In this document: positions 24,786-37,583 of the stretch, one piece after another | How positions within the stretch are numbered: the stretch's first letter is position 1 | How the letters are laid out: each line of letters opens with the position of its first letter | Assembly (NCBI GenBank): GCA_038373865.1 | Contig: JAXGGA010003066.1 | Span: 1 to 64,000, forward strand | Length of the DNA stretch: 64,000 nucleotides | Reading direction: 5' to 3' | DNA from: Uloborus plumipes | Lineage: Eukaryota > Arthropoda > Arachnida > Araneae > Uloboridae | Program-made: the position numbers and the translations under genes | The notes under the pieces: model-generated | What the model saw: only the letters and a program-made list of their open reading frames with translations | Database searches by the model: none | What the model was told of the DNA's origin: nothing

Positions 24786-25306
24786 CCCATTTATGCCCAG
24801 TAGCCTAAAAACGGGACGCTTGTTAGTTACTGCATACAAAAACCGGTAATGGCTATATCATTTTACTAAAGGTTCTTTTCACAAGTTAAATAGTCCTTCT
24901 TCTTGAAAAAACCAGTTAGAGCCACTATTTGGACATCAGAGTTTATTTATTGACAGCTATTTTCAGACAAATCAGTCAAGCAACGAGTCAGCATGGGTAG
25001 CCACAGAAAGTAAGTTTTTTTTTTGCGAACTTATTTTTCACAAAATTAAACTATTTTAAAATGATTTGCTTAAAATTGATCACAGATGCCTTCTGTAATG
25101 TTACTTTGCAAAAGTAAAGTCAAGTAAGGTCGTATTTTGCGCACATATCTCTCTAGTGTCCCATAAACAGGACGTTAACTAACTTAATAAATATGGCAAC
25201 GGCGATCTATTTTACGCCTAAAATGTATGTAAACCATTCCAAGTAAAACTTTTAACCAGATAAAATTGAAAAAAAAAATGTTAAAAAAAACTTGGGCATA
25301 AATGGG
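24786..25306. mobile_element. piggyBac-type MITE, second subfamily (521 bp)
   Basis: TTAA (24782-24785 and 25307-25310) flanks CCCATTTATGCCCAGTAGCC...GGGCATAAATGGG. The ends and inner GGGACG/GTCCC motifs echo the 8187 family, but the interior does not align, so it is a sister subfamily. Confidence 0.8.
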
Positions 25307-25469
25307 TTAATTTCTGCACACGAAAACTTCAATTTTTCCATTCACTCTACTCCGTTCTTATGTTATCCTTTAAATAATTAAATTAAGGTTTAAAAAACCT
25401 AAACAATAAGCTTTTAGGGTTAATCACACTAGGTTAAATTATATTTCATGATACTCTAACTGTTTTCCC

Positions 25470-26690
25470 TCTGATTTTCAAAACTATTGAATATCCGCTA
25501 AGTTTACATGCACTTATAATACATCAACATGTAATATAGTTTAGCCTTTAGTATTAATAGCAGTTTTTTTATTTATTACTTTTACATTTGTTAAGATCGT
25601 GAACTTTATCTTTTATTCAGACGTACATACATATACACAAACAAACAAACCCACATGTGAAACTAATAAAAGAGTATTAAAAAGGGGGCTTTGAAGCACT
25701 CATTCGTAGTCTTTGAGCCACAGAGTTTTTGTACTTTAAATTTTCCCACTTATATCTTAATACTTTTATTGTGTTTGTTGATATAAAACAGACGAAACAC
25801 TCCTGAACTATTATAAAACTCATTTTGCAGACATGTAATAAGGGGTTTAAAACGTTTTTTACTATTTATTTAAAAAATATATCAACAGCTAGTTACATTT
25901 AATTGGCTATTCGTCATCTTGAGTTGTTTTCACTGTTCTCACATTTCAATGCTAAATTTTCTTAAGGAAAAATTAACTTTTTCCTTGAAGTTCCATTTCG
26001 AATTTCATTATTCAACTTAAATTGCTTCTTGTTTTTCAATGTTTTTCAAAAACGTTAAATTTCTCCTTGAGAAAAGCCAGATAAGTATGAGTTCAAGATT
26101 TTACAAACAATGAGAGTACTTCGAGGTTTGAGAAAGAAAACAAACCACGCAAATACAAGTTTATCTTATTTTTCTTTCGAATTTTCTACTTTTATGAGAC
26201 GGAATTATCCTTTCAAGTTTTTACTGAACATTAAGTTCTCAAACAATTCGAATTAAAATAGGTTATATTCAATATTTCGTGTAAAAATGATCCTAAATAC
26301 AGTTTTCAAAAACTAAAAAATACTTCTTTAGAGTTAAACTAAAAAAAAAAAAGATTTTCAAAACTATTGACTATCCGCTAAGTTTACATGCACTTATAAT
26401 ATATCAGCATGTAGTATACTTTAGCCTTTTTATTATTATTGGTGTAAAATATATTACTTGTATATTTTCAAAGAACTTGAATTTTATCTATAATTCAGAG
26501 TTACATACAAACAACTGAAACACTTGTAATACATCAATATGTAATGTAGTTCAGCATTTAGTATTAAAATTGTACTAAATAATAAATGTATTACTTTTAT
26601 ATTTGCAAAGAACGTGAATTTTATTCAGAGCATACATACATACATACATACATACCCACCATGTGAAACTAATAAAAGTGTATTAAAAAG
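25470..26690 (+). repeat. Diverged segmental repeats, three members
   Basis: 'gattttcaaaactattga(a/c)tatccgctaagtttacatgcactt' occurs at about 25474 and 26354. The following 'aatacatcaatatgtaat...gtgaaactaataaaag' section appears at about 25517-25680 and 26527-26685. A CATA microsatellite lies at 26632-26658. Likely an old tandem duplication. Confidence 0.6.
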
Positions 26691-26833
26691 AAGTGCAGTT
26701 CGCTTTCAATAGTAAACATAGTTTTCATTTTTAAAAGACAAGCTGTATTATTTCAGACATTTTCGTAACATAAAAAGATGAAGGAAATAAATAAAAGAAC
26801 ACACAAATGCAAGTTCATTTTATTTTCTCTATA

Positions 26834-27009
26834 CAGTGAAACCTGTGTATAACGATACTGTACATAACGATAAACCTTCCTATTACGATATTTCTGTTTG
26901 GTCCCAGCCAACAGTTTGAGCTTTTTGCTCAAACTGTCTATAATGATAATCTGTCTATAACGATATTTTTTCTCGGTCCCTTGAGTATCGTTATACGCAG
27001 ATTTCACTG
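26834..27009. mobile_element. Pogo/Tigger-like MITE, 176 bp
   Basis: TA-flanked, CAGTGAAACCTGTGTATAAC...TATACGCAGATTTCACTG. The word 'ATAACGATA' recurs internally four to five times in both orientations. The ends match the general form of pogo/Tigger termini. Confidence 0.85.
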
Positions 27010-27454
27010 TACTTTCTTACTCTTCTGAGGTTTCTCACAGATTTTGTACTCCGAAAAAAAGTTAACATGAATCAAAAGCGAGCAAATTTGATAAAATATT
27101 TCAGATAGAAACTTATTTAAATTTACCTGAATAAATCATTTTAAGCTGCTCCAAATCTCCATGTTAATATGGTTGTTAATATGCCACAAAGTTAATATGG
27201 GAGAAATATCTCAGCGTTGATCGCCCAAATGTCTTTCCCATTTCTTCAACACTCGTCTGCTAATTTTGCTCCGCATGCTTTAATTATTTGATTTCAGTAG
27301 AAATTCTATTGTTTTTAATGATTTGATAAATGTTTCTGTGTCAGAATGTTTTACATTTTAACGGCGCTTTCAATGTTTTTTTCTTTAATTGAAACTAGCT
27401 ATAAATCGTCAACAATATCGCGAACTGTTTGATGTTGCGTTAAAGACGATCGGC

Positions 27455-27643
27455 CAGCGGCGTACATAACGCCCCGCAGTCCCCGAGGCGAGGGGGGGGG
27501 GCTCACGATATTTGAGGGCGCACAATCCAGAAAAATAGCACTATGAGTTTACACAGATTTTTTTTTTTTCGAATAGTTTAATAGGGGTTTGTGAGCGGAC
27601 TTACAAATCTTGCAGGGGGCGCACCGAAGTCCATGTACGCTAC
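27455..27643. repeat. MITE with GCGTACATA ends, copy 1
   Basis: Left 'CAGCGGCGTACATAAC' and right 'ATGTACGCTACT' are roughly inverted. The interior 'ccagaaaaatagcacta' and 'acttacaaatcttgc' reappears at about 47868-47981. hAT-like, but no target duplication was resolved. Confidence 0.5.
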
Positions 27644-28301
27644 TATGATCGGCCTAACAATTTCCATTGTAAACTAAAATTTGAAAGAATTCGCCAATAG
27701 CATAGGATTGATACTAGTGCAGAAAAATGTGGGGCATAGTGAAATGGTGCAATATTTTTTCAGTTTACAAGGCCACCCTATCTAACAATATTTCAGCTTT
27801 CTTCTTAAACATGGAAGCGAGTACATTCAATCATTAAATTTCAAGAAAATGTTTAATAGTGTATATGTGAACTGTGTAAAACGTCAAAACAAAACTAAAC
27901 ATTTGAGGGACAAAATTACTTGGAAGCAATTTTTTGAAGTATAGATAACTTTGAAAGATTCATGTTTTTATGCAGCTGAACTTGGCCCATTCTGTTTGGG
28001 CGTCCTGAAATAAATTTGTGCCCGAGGCTCCGAGAAGTGTTCCTTGTCTGTAAACTTGAGGCACGTGCATAAAACGTTTTTTGTAATTTTATGTTTTTTA
28101 CGCTGGTTTTAGTACTTTTAGTTTCTCTACATTGTTTCCTATTTTACATCTTAAGTTAGCCTGCCTCTTCGAGGTTGTACACACAATTACTGAATTTACG
28201 GTTGTTTCAACAAAGGAAATTCCAGAGATTCTGAAAATAAAAAAAGAAAGGTCCACTCAAGTCTATTTTTCCTGCCTTTACCTACTTTTTATGAGGTTAG
28301 A
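27644..28301. other. Intronic, nothing recognised
   Basis: No exon or repeat ends seen. Confidence 0.35.
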
Positions 28302-28400
28302 TTGGCCTTGTGGGTCAGTCGGTTGAACTGCGGACGAGTTCATGTTGCGAAATTGACAACCTGTCTTAAGGTCTCGTCCTTCAGAGAAAAGTAGGAGATT
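28302..28400 (+). repeat. Possible tRNA-derived SINE head
   Basis: 'tgggtcagtcggttgaac' resembles a tRNA A box. A matching B box is not convincing, so this is tentative. A 5' SINE fragment is the simplest reading. Confidence 0.3.
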
Positions 28401-28742
28401 CATCTTGGAGTTGTTGTTTTACTTGTTTGTTAAACATTTTTTATGCCAATTTCTCTCTCAGTTTTCAGAATAAGAGGAATGCAATGCCCAGCTATCTGAT
28501 AAAAAAAATCAAGGTTGAAACATATTTACAAAGCTATTGAAAGGTTTATTTATTCACTGTCTGCCCGTGAAAACCGCTCCTAGCACTTGCGAACAGTTCC
28601 ACTTAAAAGAGGGTAGATGGGTTGTGAGTGATAACTTTCCGAAGTTTTCAATTTAAAACTTGCATTTGCTATATCCTTTTGACATAGTCAACTAAACTAT
28701 GTATTTGAAACTAGCATCGTTCTCTAAAAAAATTATTTGAAG

Positions 28743-29050
28743 TAGGTGAGAATTAAATTGATAATTCATTGTTAGTCGTATTCTTTGATGGAAAATATTC
28801 ATATTTAAATGTGTCAAATTTTATCAATTTGTATGCTTAAAGGCTCTCTATTACTCTATATATTCAAAATTGAAAGAAAATGGCCATTTTGAGACAAAAA
28901 ATTTGAATTTTGAGCTTTTTGGATTTTTTTTAAATTTCAAAACCCCGCCTATGTGAATTCTAGTGCATCGAGGAACCTCTGTGCCAAGTTTGATGAAAAT
29001 CCGACGAAAACTGCGGATTTGTATAAGGAACAAACATACAAACATATCTG
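28743..29050 (-). mobile_element. Helitron fragment related to 2938-3353
   Basis: 'gataattcattgtta...atcaatttgtatgcttaaaggct...cgcctatgtgaattctagtgcatc' matches 3005-3330 closely. Both Helitron termini are missing or altered. Confidence 0.7.
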
Positions 29051-29267
29051 TATAGTGTATTCGGGTCATTTTCACCATATGATTACATTTCATAATTTTT
29101 AAGTACTTTTTTTAACTTGCTATTTTATTTTAGAATCACTAACAGATGTTTTGTCACATATTTTAGGTGTGTGAAAAAGTAATTGGTTGTACACTTTGAT
29201 GCATAATTAAGTGTTCAAATGCTGTTGTAAAACTTTAAGTTGCAAGGAAAATTGTCGTCCGTTACCA

Positions 29268-29900
29268 TACAAAATCAATATGAAATCTCACTTTTAAACT
29301 ATATCATAGCTCCTAGAACCAACTTCATTTGAAATTATTTGCGTCCCTGAAGCTTAAAACGATGTTTGTGATCATTAAAGTATTGATCAAAAACTGTATG
29401 GTAACGGACTTGACATTTGGTAACGGATTTGACCAGTAACGGACTTGACATTTCAACCAAAAATGTCAAATTATGGCTAGGTTGTCGAATTTAAAAATTG
29501 AACAACAATATGCATTTTCTTAGAGTTCTATAATAAACAATATTTCGGGGTAAAAGTTGAGAAAAAGTAAAAATTAATACTAAAATCTTTGGTAACAGAC
29601 TTGACAAAGAATAAAAATACGCACCTGGAAGAAATCTTGTGCGAAACGCCACAGCAATATTTCTCGACTCAGGAAAACAAAATGGTACGAAATAGTTACG
29701 TCACTAGTTTGTTAAGTTAACTGAATACGTGTTACCATCTTTTGACTGCAATAAATACCTTTTTGAGCTAAAATAATCTTTGGGTAACGGACTTGACAAG
29801 AACTACCGGACAAAATATATTCATACATTTCTTAGTGAAATGGGTAACGGACTTGACAAGAACTACCGGACAAAATATATTCATACATTTCTTAGTGAAA
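29268..29900. repeat. Region of iterated GGTAACGGACTTGACA words
   Basis: The 16-base word occurs at about 29400, 29420 and 29437 (variants), 29590, 29784 and 29844, plus an inverted GTCCGTTACCAT at about 29269. This mirrors the motif-iterated TA elements, but I could not fix its ends and the right side may have been cut by the adjoining foldback. Confidence 0.6.
29781..29900 (+). repeat. Perfect 60-bp tandem duplication
   Basis: 29781-29840 and 29841-29900 are identical base for base and each begins TGGGTAACGGACTTGACA. This is a recent event. Confidence 0.95.
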
Positions 29901-29938
29901 AAAATTACTGTTGTCAATATTTATTATGAATATCATAT

Positions 29939-32900
29939 GGGTCATTCCATGTCAAGTGTACGAGTCGTCCCCACTCGACCCCCTCCGATTTTGATGAAAA
30001 TTTTTTTGGATGTACATATAAGACTTGCATGAAACCATACCAAATTATAGCTCTATAAGCCTTATGGTTCAGCCAGTAAAAATTATTTTGTAAAGGCCTC
30101 TTTTTCGTGTCTTGAAAAAAATGACCAAATCGTCAAGTTTGTGCTTTTATTGCTCGCGACCTAAGACGATTATCAGGCTCAAATTTGGTGATTCTGATCA
30201 CTGTTTAGGGTAGAATAGCCTACTTGTGTAACAAAAGCTCCATGCACTGTAGATATTTTGCAATTTGCTGCCAAAGTTGGTAAAAAATCGTATTTTGGCA
30301 AATTTTGACCATACGTTATCAGCTTATATCTGCTGAGAGAATGACTTTCTGAAGCAAATTTTTTCCTCGTTTGTAGCCTGATAGTTCGTCCGAAAGGTGT
30401 GCAAGTGGCATCTTGATAGCTCAAATAATTACTGAATTATGCGAGTTGAAAGTCCAGTCAAATTTCTTTTTTCTCAATTTTGTCTCAATTTCAAAGGGCA
30501 ATATCTCAAAAGGGTCATCTTGAATTTCAATTTTCTTTACATCATTGGAAAGAACACACTTTTCTTAACTAAAAAACGTTATTTTTATTTTTGAGACAAA
30601 CCAGTTTCAAGGGGATATTGCAGATCAAAAATGTGTACGTCATTCAACGTGAAATCAAAGAAAAAAAGACATAGACCTCAAAAGTTGATGTCAATTTGTT
30701 CTATTAAAATTTACAGGAGCTATTGTACTTATGTTCTGATGAAAAAAAACCTTTTTTTAGATATTTTTGAACGTTAGTTTTTGTGTGCGCATCCGTAAAA
30801 ACTCCAGAAATGGCAAAACATAAAGTTTCGTTTTTAACAAAAAGAATTATCTTTTTATCGCAGCTATAAGAGCTTGAGTCTTTTCCTATGTGTTATTTTT
30901 AAGCTCTTGAAACAGAATTTCGGATGATATGTCACTTGGCTAGGTTGTAGGTCATTAATAATTCAAGGTCATAAAAAGCATTTTCCCATTTTTCATCATT
31001 TTTGTTTATGGGCAAATTGCAATCGTAGGCTGAATATCTAGATACATCCTCGGCAGTATAAAGAATGGGTTTTCAATTAGGGTGAGTTCTGGTAAGTGCG
31101 TCCACGGGGTAAGTGCGTCCACTGGGAATTATATGAACACTGTCTTGAAATGGCTTCTGCAACACATCGACTATGTTAGATAACTGTCTAATGATAATTT
31201 CAATAGGTAGAATTCATGCCTGGATTCAATAGACGAAACATAATCAGGGATAACTTAAATGTCTTCAAAAAAACTCTAAAGTAAAGATTGAGAAGGTTTT
31301 GTTTCAGTTTCTCTTGTAGTCATACAAAGCAATTGAAGTCAAGAAATGCAAGTTGTTTCTTTTAAGTAATAGCTACTAACAACACACATGGGGTATTTTG
31401 ATCAAATACTCTAACTAAAATTTGTTTAAATGACGGTACGCACTTTCCCTTTCTTAAAAGTAAGGTGGGGGTAAGTGCGCACCATTATGATGGGGCAAGT
31501 GCGTACCACTATCATGAGGCATATGCGTACTATTATGCGGAGCAAGTGCGTACCATTATGATGAGGGAAGTGTGTACCATTACGTAGAAAATCCGACTCT
31601 CGTAATTCACCTTCAATTTTGCTTATAACTCTTTTATGAACCGTTTATAAATCCGACGTCATTTCCATCAAGTATTTATATTAACATTGAACGCGGCATA
31701 AGATTTCAATTTTATTCATTACCTCTGAAATATATTGGCTTTTAGATATCAGTTAGTAAATTTTTCGTTGAAAATAGCGATCATGAGCTATACTTAATTT
31801 AAACCAGAATGACAAATGAAGCAATGAAATTAAGTGAAACACTGAATAAGGAACCTACTGATTCAAAAAGCGAAGGTGGAGTAATGAATAAATTATATTT
31901 AAGAAAATTAAAGAACACCTTGTGAAAAACTATTTGAATGTACAAGAAAAAAAAAGTACAAGTATCACATCATGATCAATTATTCTCTTTTTTTTGCTCT
32001 TTATTTTGTGTTTTTTCTTACTGCTACTGATTCTAATAAGAACAATATTTTAAAACCGTATTTATTCAAAAAAAAAAAAAAAAAGAAAAAAACGAATTGT
32101 TCACTCAGGTCACCTAACGCTCTACCATACAAATAGAATTAAAGAAAATCACAGGGGTACGCACTTACAACAAAGCTATTGGACGCGCGTGTCTCATCTT
32201 ACATTTAAGAAGGGGTAAGTGCGAACCCTGGCTTAAACACAGGCTGATTAATGTATTTAACCAAAATAAACTATGTAGACTATGAGTGATTATTACTAAA
32301 TAAAAACAACTTGCATTTGCTCACTTGGTCTTATTAAAAGGACAGAGGAAGAATCACAGACACAACTCTCTCAATCTTCAAATCACAGTTGTTCGCAAGA
32401 CACGTGGAATATCACTGATTGCGTTTCATCCATGCAAGCAAGTGCTGATCTCTAGTATTAGGAATTATCCCAAGGCAACTACCTAGCATATTTAATATGT
32501 GCCAGAAGTTTTTTACTGCTCATATTCACATAATTTAAGGTGGACGCACTTACCCCGCTAGGTAGGGAAAGTGCGTACCTTAGAATAGGTGCCATAAACC
32601 AGGTCACAAAACCTATGCTTATGGTTTATTTGACATATTATATGCTTGAAAATCTTAGTAAAGGATCTGGAAAGAAAACTAAAAAAAAAATGTGAGTGTA
32701 CAAGATTTTTCAACAGAGCAGCATCCCTGAGAACATGAACTTTGCAAAAAAGGGTACGCACTTACCAGAACTCACCCTACTACTTATCATGTTTTCAATT
32801 ACCATTGTTATCATTTACATGGTGGAAATAATTGCAATATTCAACTCTATCGAAAACTTTCGTTATCGCTTTTTAGAATGATGGCTTTGCCATTATACAT

Positions 32901-34030
32901 ATTTTTTATCACGTACACACCATATTAACTGTTTTATTTATTATTTATCTCATTTATTAATTTTTTTTTGAAAAAGGAAACAATGTTTTTTATGAATTTA
33001 AAATATTAACGACACTTTGCCAAGTGACATATCATCCGAAATTCTGTTTCAAGAGCTTAAAAATAACACATTGGAAAATACTCAAGCTCTTAAAGCGGCA
33101 ATAAGAAAATAATTATTTTTGTTGAAAACTAAACTTTATTTTTTGCCATTTCTTGAGTTCTTACGGATGCGCACACAAAAACTACCGTTCAAAAATATCT
33201 AAAAAAGGGTTTTCTCATCAAAACATAAGTACAATAGCTCCTATAAGCTTTAATAGAACAAATTGATATCAACTTTTGAGGTCTATGTCTTTTTTTCTTT
33301 AATTTCACGTTGAATGACGTACACATTTTTGATCTGCAATATCCTCTTGAAACTGTTTTGTCTCATAAATAAAAATAACGTTTTTTTAGTTTAAAAAAGT
33401 GTGTTCTTTCCAATGATGTAAAGAAACTTGAAATTTAAGATGACCCTTTTGAGATATTGCCCTTTGAAATTGAGACAAAATTGAGAAAAAAGAAATTTGA
33501 CTGGACTTTCAACTCGCATAATTCAGCAATTATTTGAGCTATCAAGATGCCACTAGCACACCTTTCGGACGAACTATCAGGCTACAAACGAGGAAAAAAT
33601 TAGCTTCAGAAAGTCATTCTCTCAGCAGATACAAGCTGATAACGTATGGTCAAAATTTGCTAAAATATGATTTTTTACCAACTTTGGCAGCAAATTGAAA
33701 AAAATCTACAGTGCATGGAGCTTTTGATACACAAGTAGGCTATTCTACCCTAAACAGTGATCAGAATCACCAAATTTGAGCCTGATAATCGTCTTAGGTC
33801 GCGAGCAATAAAAGCACAAACTTGACGATTTGGTCATTTTTTTTTCAAGACACGAAAAAGAGGCCTTTACAAAATAATTTTTATTGGCTGAACCATAGGG
33901 CTTATGGAACTATAATTTGGTATGGTTTCATGCAAGTCTTATATGTACATCTAAAAAAAGTTTCATCAAAATCGGAGGGGGTCGAGTGGGGATTTTCTCG
34001 AAATTTGGAACACTTGACATGGAATTACCC
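29939..34030. mobile_element. Foldback element with ~1 kb arms, interrupted
   Basis: Arms 29939-30940 and 33019-34030 are inverted copies with roughly 90 percent or better identity by eye. Outer ends are GGGTCATTCCATGTCAAGTG and CACTTGACATGGAATTACCC, with ATAT on both sides (palindromic, so duplication versus end sequence cannot be decided). The middle (30941-33018) holds a ~380-bp loop into which the 1.7 kb element at 31080 was inserted. No coding is seen. Confidence 0.9.
31080..32777. mobile_element. TA-flanked 1,698-bp non-autonomous element, copy 2
   Basis: Same ends, same iterated GTAAGTGCGTACC words and nearly the same sequence as 12006-13699, with TA at 31078-31079 and 32778-32779. 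Differences are scattered single bases and small indels, for example in the T-rich stretch near 31990 and A-rich stretch near 32070. It sits in the loop of the foldback element, so it is the younger of the two. Confidence 0.9.
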
Positions 34031-37000
34031 ATATACTAATAGTTAATATATAAATATAATTTGTTATACGTATATACTTTTTTATACAATTAAGTATAAA
34101 AAAATAGTTGAACTTGTGAAAATTGGAAATGGACAAGCGTTTTTGCTTTGATTCTCATTTTTAAAGACTTATATAAAAATAAATAAATAAATTTCAATAA
34201 TTTTTTGAGTGATAGAATTTTTTTTTTTGGGGGGGGGGGATATTGCTTGCAGAAAATAATTGATCGCATTGAATTTAAAATATAACTTATGCTTCAAAAT
34301 CGTCTTTTTAACCTCCGGACAGCAAATGTAAGCAAATTTTGAAAATGACCCATACACACATCCATTTTTATAGATGTAGATATCAAATTGTATGTTTAAA
34401 AACGGAAGCGAAACACTCAATTTGTAACCACGTCAGTGCTTTCTATTGAAAAAAACAACGGATAGCAATTGTTTATCATAATTACATGGGACCCAAGCAT
34501 CGACAAGAAATCTTGCTTGCTACTAATAATAGAGCTATTACGCTAAAATGATTTACGATTTTTGTGTTAAACTACTATTGTATTCCTTTTTTTTCAATTC
34601 ATCATCTTGAGCTGCTATAGCTTATGAGATGTGAAAGGATTCTGTCATTAGGCACATTTTTTTGCTGTTGTTTTTTGTTTCAAAATATCACATTTTTTGC
34701 GTAGTGTAGTTTTTATTCATTTGTAGTTTCACAACAGTTATTTTCTGTGGATAAAATTTTCATAAACTGTTTGTTTAAAAGTTCGTGCAGTAAAATTATT
34801 TATCATAATTTTTAGTTTGTTTAATCAACCCTTTAACTTCAAAAATAGGTTCAAGTTGCACTTTAAAGTTTTAAATTTGTTTGTTTTTAAAAGTTCATGC
34901 ATTTACACAGCATTTTAGAAAAGACTATTTCCGTGTGCCTTTCGTGAAATATATATTTCTTTTTTATATATTCCATGCTTTCCATGCCTGTGCTTTTTTT
35001 TGTCCACGGTCGGTGTGATAAAAACGGTATAAAATCGCATAAAACATTCAACAGCTTTTTTCTAACTAATTTAACGAAAATCGGGATCCGAGGTGCACAT
35101 GCACATCGTCAACAACACTCAACCCTATTTGCCAAATTTCATGACACCGTTTCCTTCAGAAGCAAACAAGTGACAAACTTTTAAATTCAATATGTCTATG
35201 AAAAGTTGTGCATGTGCTTGAAAATTCATACACTTGTTTCTGTAGCTTATTTTCACTCACGTAAAAAAAAAATCTTAAGAATTGTCATTTTAACAACAAC
35301 TAACACGTGAAAGAACATTCTGTTTACGAACACCAACGTCCAGAAACATATTTCGTGTCTTTGCATATGACGTGGAAAAATGCTATTGTCAAGATTGTTT
35401 ATGACCAAATAAAAATAAACTTCTTAATTGCACGCAGAAAGGAAATACCACGAAAAACAAAACCGTTTAGTCAAGGTTAGTGAGCTGAAAGAAAGTCTTG
35501 GCCGTTAGAAAAATATCCCCACAAATCCTCCTTTTTCTAATGGTCTTCTCGTTTGAATTACGATCTCATGTTGGAATATGTCAGACCAGTATGAAGGAAA
35601 GTTTCGGGAGGGGAAGGTTCGATTTATTAAGCACTAGCACAGTGGAATAAATTGTTACTTCTTAGCAGTTGGAAATGTTCTTTGTCCTTGCCAATGATCT
35701 TGAAAGAAAACATTTGTAGGACAAGATTGTTTTTTTTACTTTCAACCTAAATATAAAGTTTCATACTCCCTTTTTTTTCGCCCGCGTGATAAATATCGAC
35801 ACGTATGTCTAACAATTTACTTGTTTAGGCATGCTGTGTACTTTTCAGTGTTTGCTTAAAGATGTTTACTTTCGCCTGTCACATACATTTTTACTTACTT
35901 TTTTTTTCTTTCTCTCTTTTTCAAATTTCACCGAATTATCCGTGCATTGTTATCATTTTATTTATTTATTTTTTAAGTAAAAATTTCTCCAGGCGCTTTG
36001 GGCATTTTTTGAGATGGGAAAAAAATTCACTCGCGATAATGTTGCCATTAAAGACATATCTGTATATAAATATGTACATTTTTGTGTATGTACGTAGACA
36101 TGCATGTTGGCATTTTTTGAGATAGGGAAAAAACCGCTGACGATTTAAGAAATGCACAAGTAATAGTTCACGTTTTCACTTTTGTCGGTACTCCCGGGTT
36201 GCCACTGTTTCTTTTCTTTCTTTCTTTTTTTTTTTTAAAGAGAAATACTTATTTGTTTTACTTATGCACGCTTCACTGTCAGGCAGCGAACGAAGAACAA
36301 CACATTCACAAAGTGGAGGCTTTTCATGGTTCGTATTCAATGATGCCATTTAAAATATTTTCGATTGTGTTAAAAATACGCGTCCAAATGGATGAAAATT
36401 TTCTCTCGGACAAAATTACTGTCTGGCATGTCAGACAGCTGTAGACTAATTTAAACCACAAGAGAAATAAAATGCATGACTAAACACGCTAACAGGTACT
36501 AAACCTGCGAAAAGAAGTACACTTTAACACGCAAGGTTAAAGTAAATTTACTTTTTCAGAGCTTCCGTGCGTGATACCAAACTATACAAATTTCATTTAA
36601 AAATGAAACATCTTTGCATGAAATGATATTTCGTCGTATGATTGCGTGAAATTATTTCTTCAAAAACATACGCTGATTTCCTACCGTAGTCACTACGTGA
36701 GAAAATGACTGTAATACACAAAAATTTGCAAATTAAATTGCATACAATGTCTTGCGGTTGTACTTGAGGTTTTTTCGCACGTTTTTTGTGCTGCCACGTT
36801 CTTCTCTTATGTTCAGTTTTGGCTTAGCGTTTATCAAAAAGCACGGAAAGTTTACCATTTAGTAGCATATAGTGTTTATCACGTAGTTAGTAGTTATACT
36901 TTGTTTTCATCACTTTACAGAGCATAATGTTAATCATTTGATAGCACATATAGTGGCTCTCAGGTAATTGCAGCTAGGTTTTGTCATTTAGTTACACATA

Positions 37001-37189
37001 CTGATTATCAAAGTTCTTGTTTTTATAATTTTTTTAATACTTTACAACATCTGTACGATGAAAACGCAAAAAAAATGAACCTACTGTAAACCAAATATCA
37101 TGCATACCATTGGAAATTATTTACAAATGACTACTTATTGTAAAAATGTATTTATATCTAGCAATTCTTATTCCTTTTTTTCTCAACAG
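34031..37189. other. Distal intron, nothing recognised
   Basis: AT-rich. A short repeat 'ggcattttttgagat(g/a)gg' occurs at about 36001 and 36109. No exon or element ends found before the acceptor at 37189. Confidence 0.4.
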
Positions 37190-37583
37190 GAATCGTAAAT
37201 TCGAATTTATGCCAGCCCCAATCGAAGTGGAGCGCAAGCGTCAGCGACTGCAGTGCGTCACAGACACGTGCTCAACCCTGTTCCTCATCCCGGGCATCTT
37301 CATCGCCATAGTGACACCCGTTTCCCTCATCCCGATGTTCCTCCTGCCCCTCAAGTACTACATTCCCCTCATCCTCATCTTCATCTTCTCGGGATGTGTG
37401 GCTGTGGTCTCCTTGGCCCTCTCGGGGCTGACTGGAAATGTCGTCTGGCACTACGACGCCGACAAGAACAGGTTGAGACCACGGTTCCATTGTGGTAGGG
37501 GACCCCTGATGCACTTCTGGGGGAATGGGTTCTACCCTTCGAAAGAGGACAAACAGCCGTTGCAAGATGAGAAGATCGTATGA
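37190..37583 (+). CDS. Uncharacterised two-TM protein, final coding exon (residues 251-381)
   Basis: Preceded by TTCCTTTTTTTCTCAACAG, a strong acceptor. Its first base completes the AA left by exon 1 (Lys251), and the frame then runs to TGA at 37581-37583. It is much more GC-rich than its surroundings. Residues about 280-303 and 307-331 are two hydrophobic segments separated by a tight turn (LPLKYY), then 'GNVVWHYDADKNRLRPRFHC' and a polar tail with a Gly/Trp-rich patch. A basic stretch (ERKRQRLQ) before the first segment suggests its N-terminal side is cytoplasmic, placing both termini there. Together with exon 1 it gives 381 residues. The role is unknown, and a membrane adaptor or channel-associated subunit is only a guess. 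Confidence 0.88.

Larger units (their letters stand above)
16082..37189 (+). other. 21.1 kb intron of the two-TM gene
   Basis: It runs from donor GTAAGT to acceptor TTTTTTTCTCAACAG with matching phase. It is packed with the MITEs, satellite array, foldback element and fragments listed separately. I found no additional exon, though a short one could be missed. Confidence 0.75.

Noticed and set aside
37272..37565. 97-codon minus-strand frame
   Set aside because: Shadow of the GC-rich membrane exon on the other strand.
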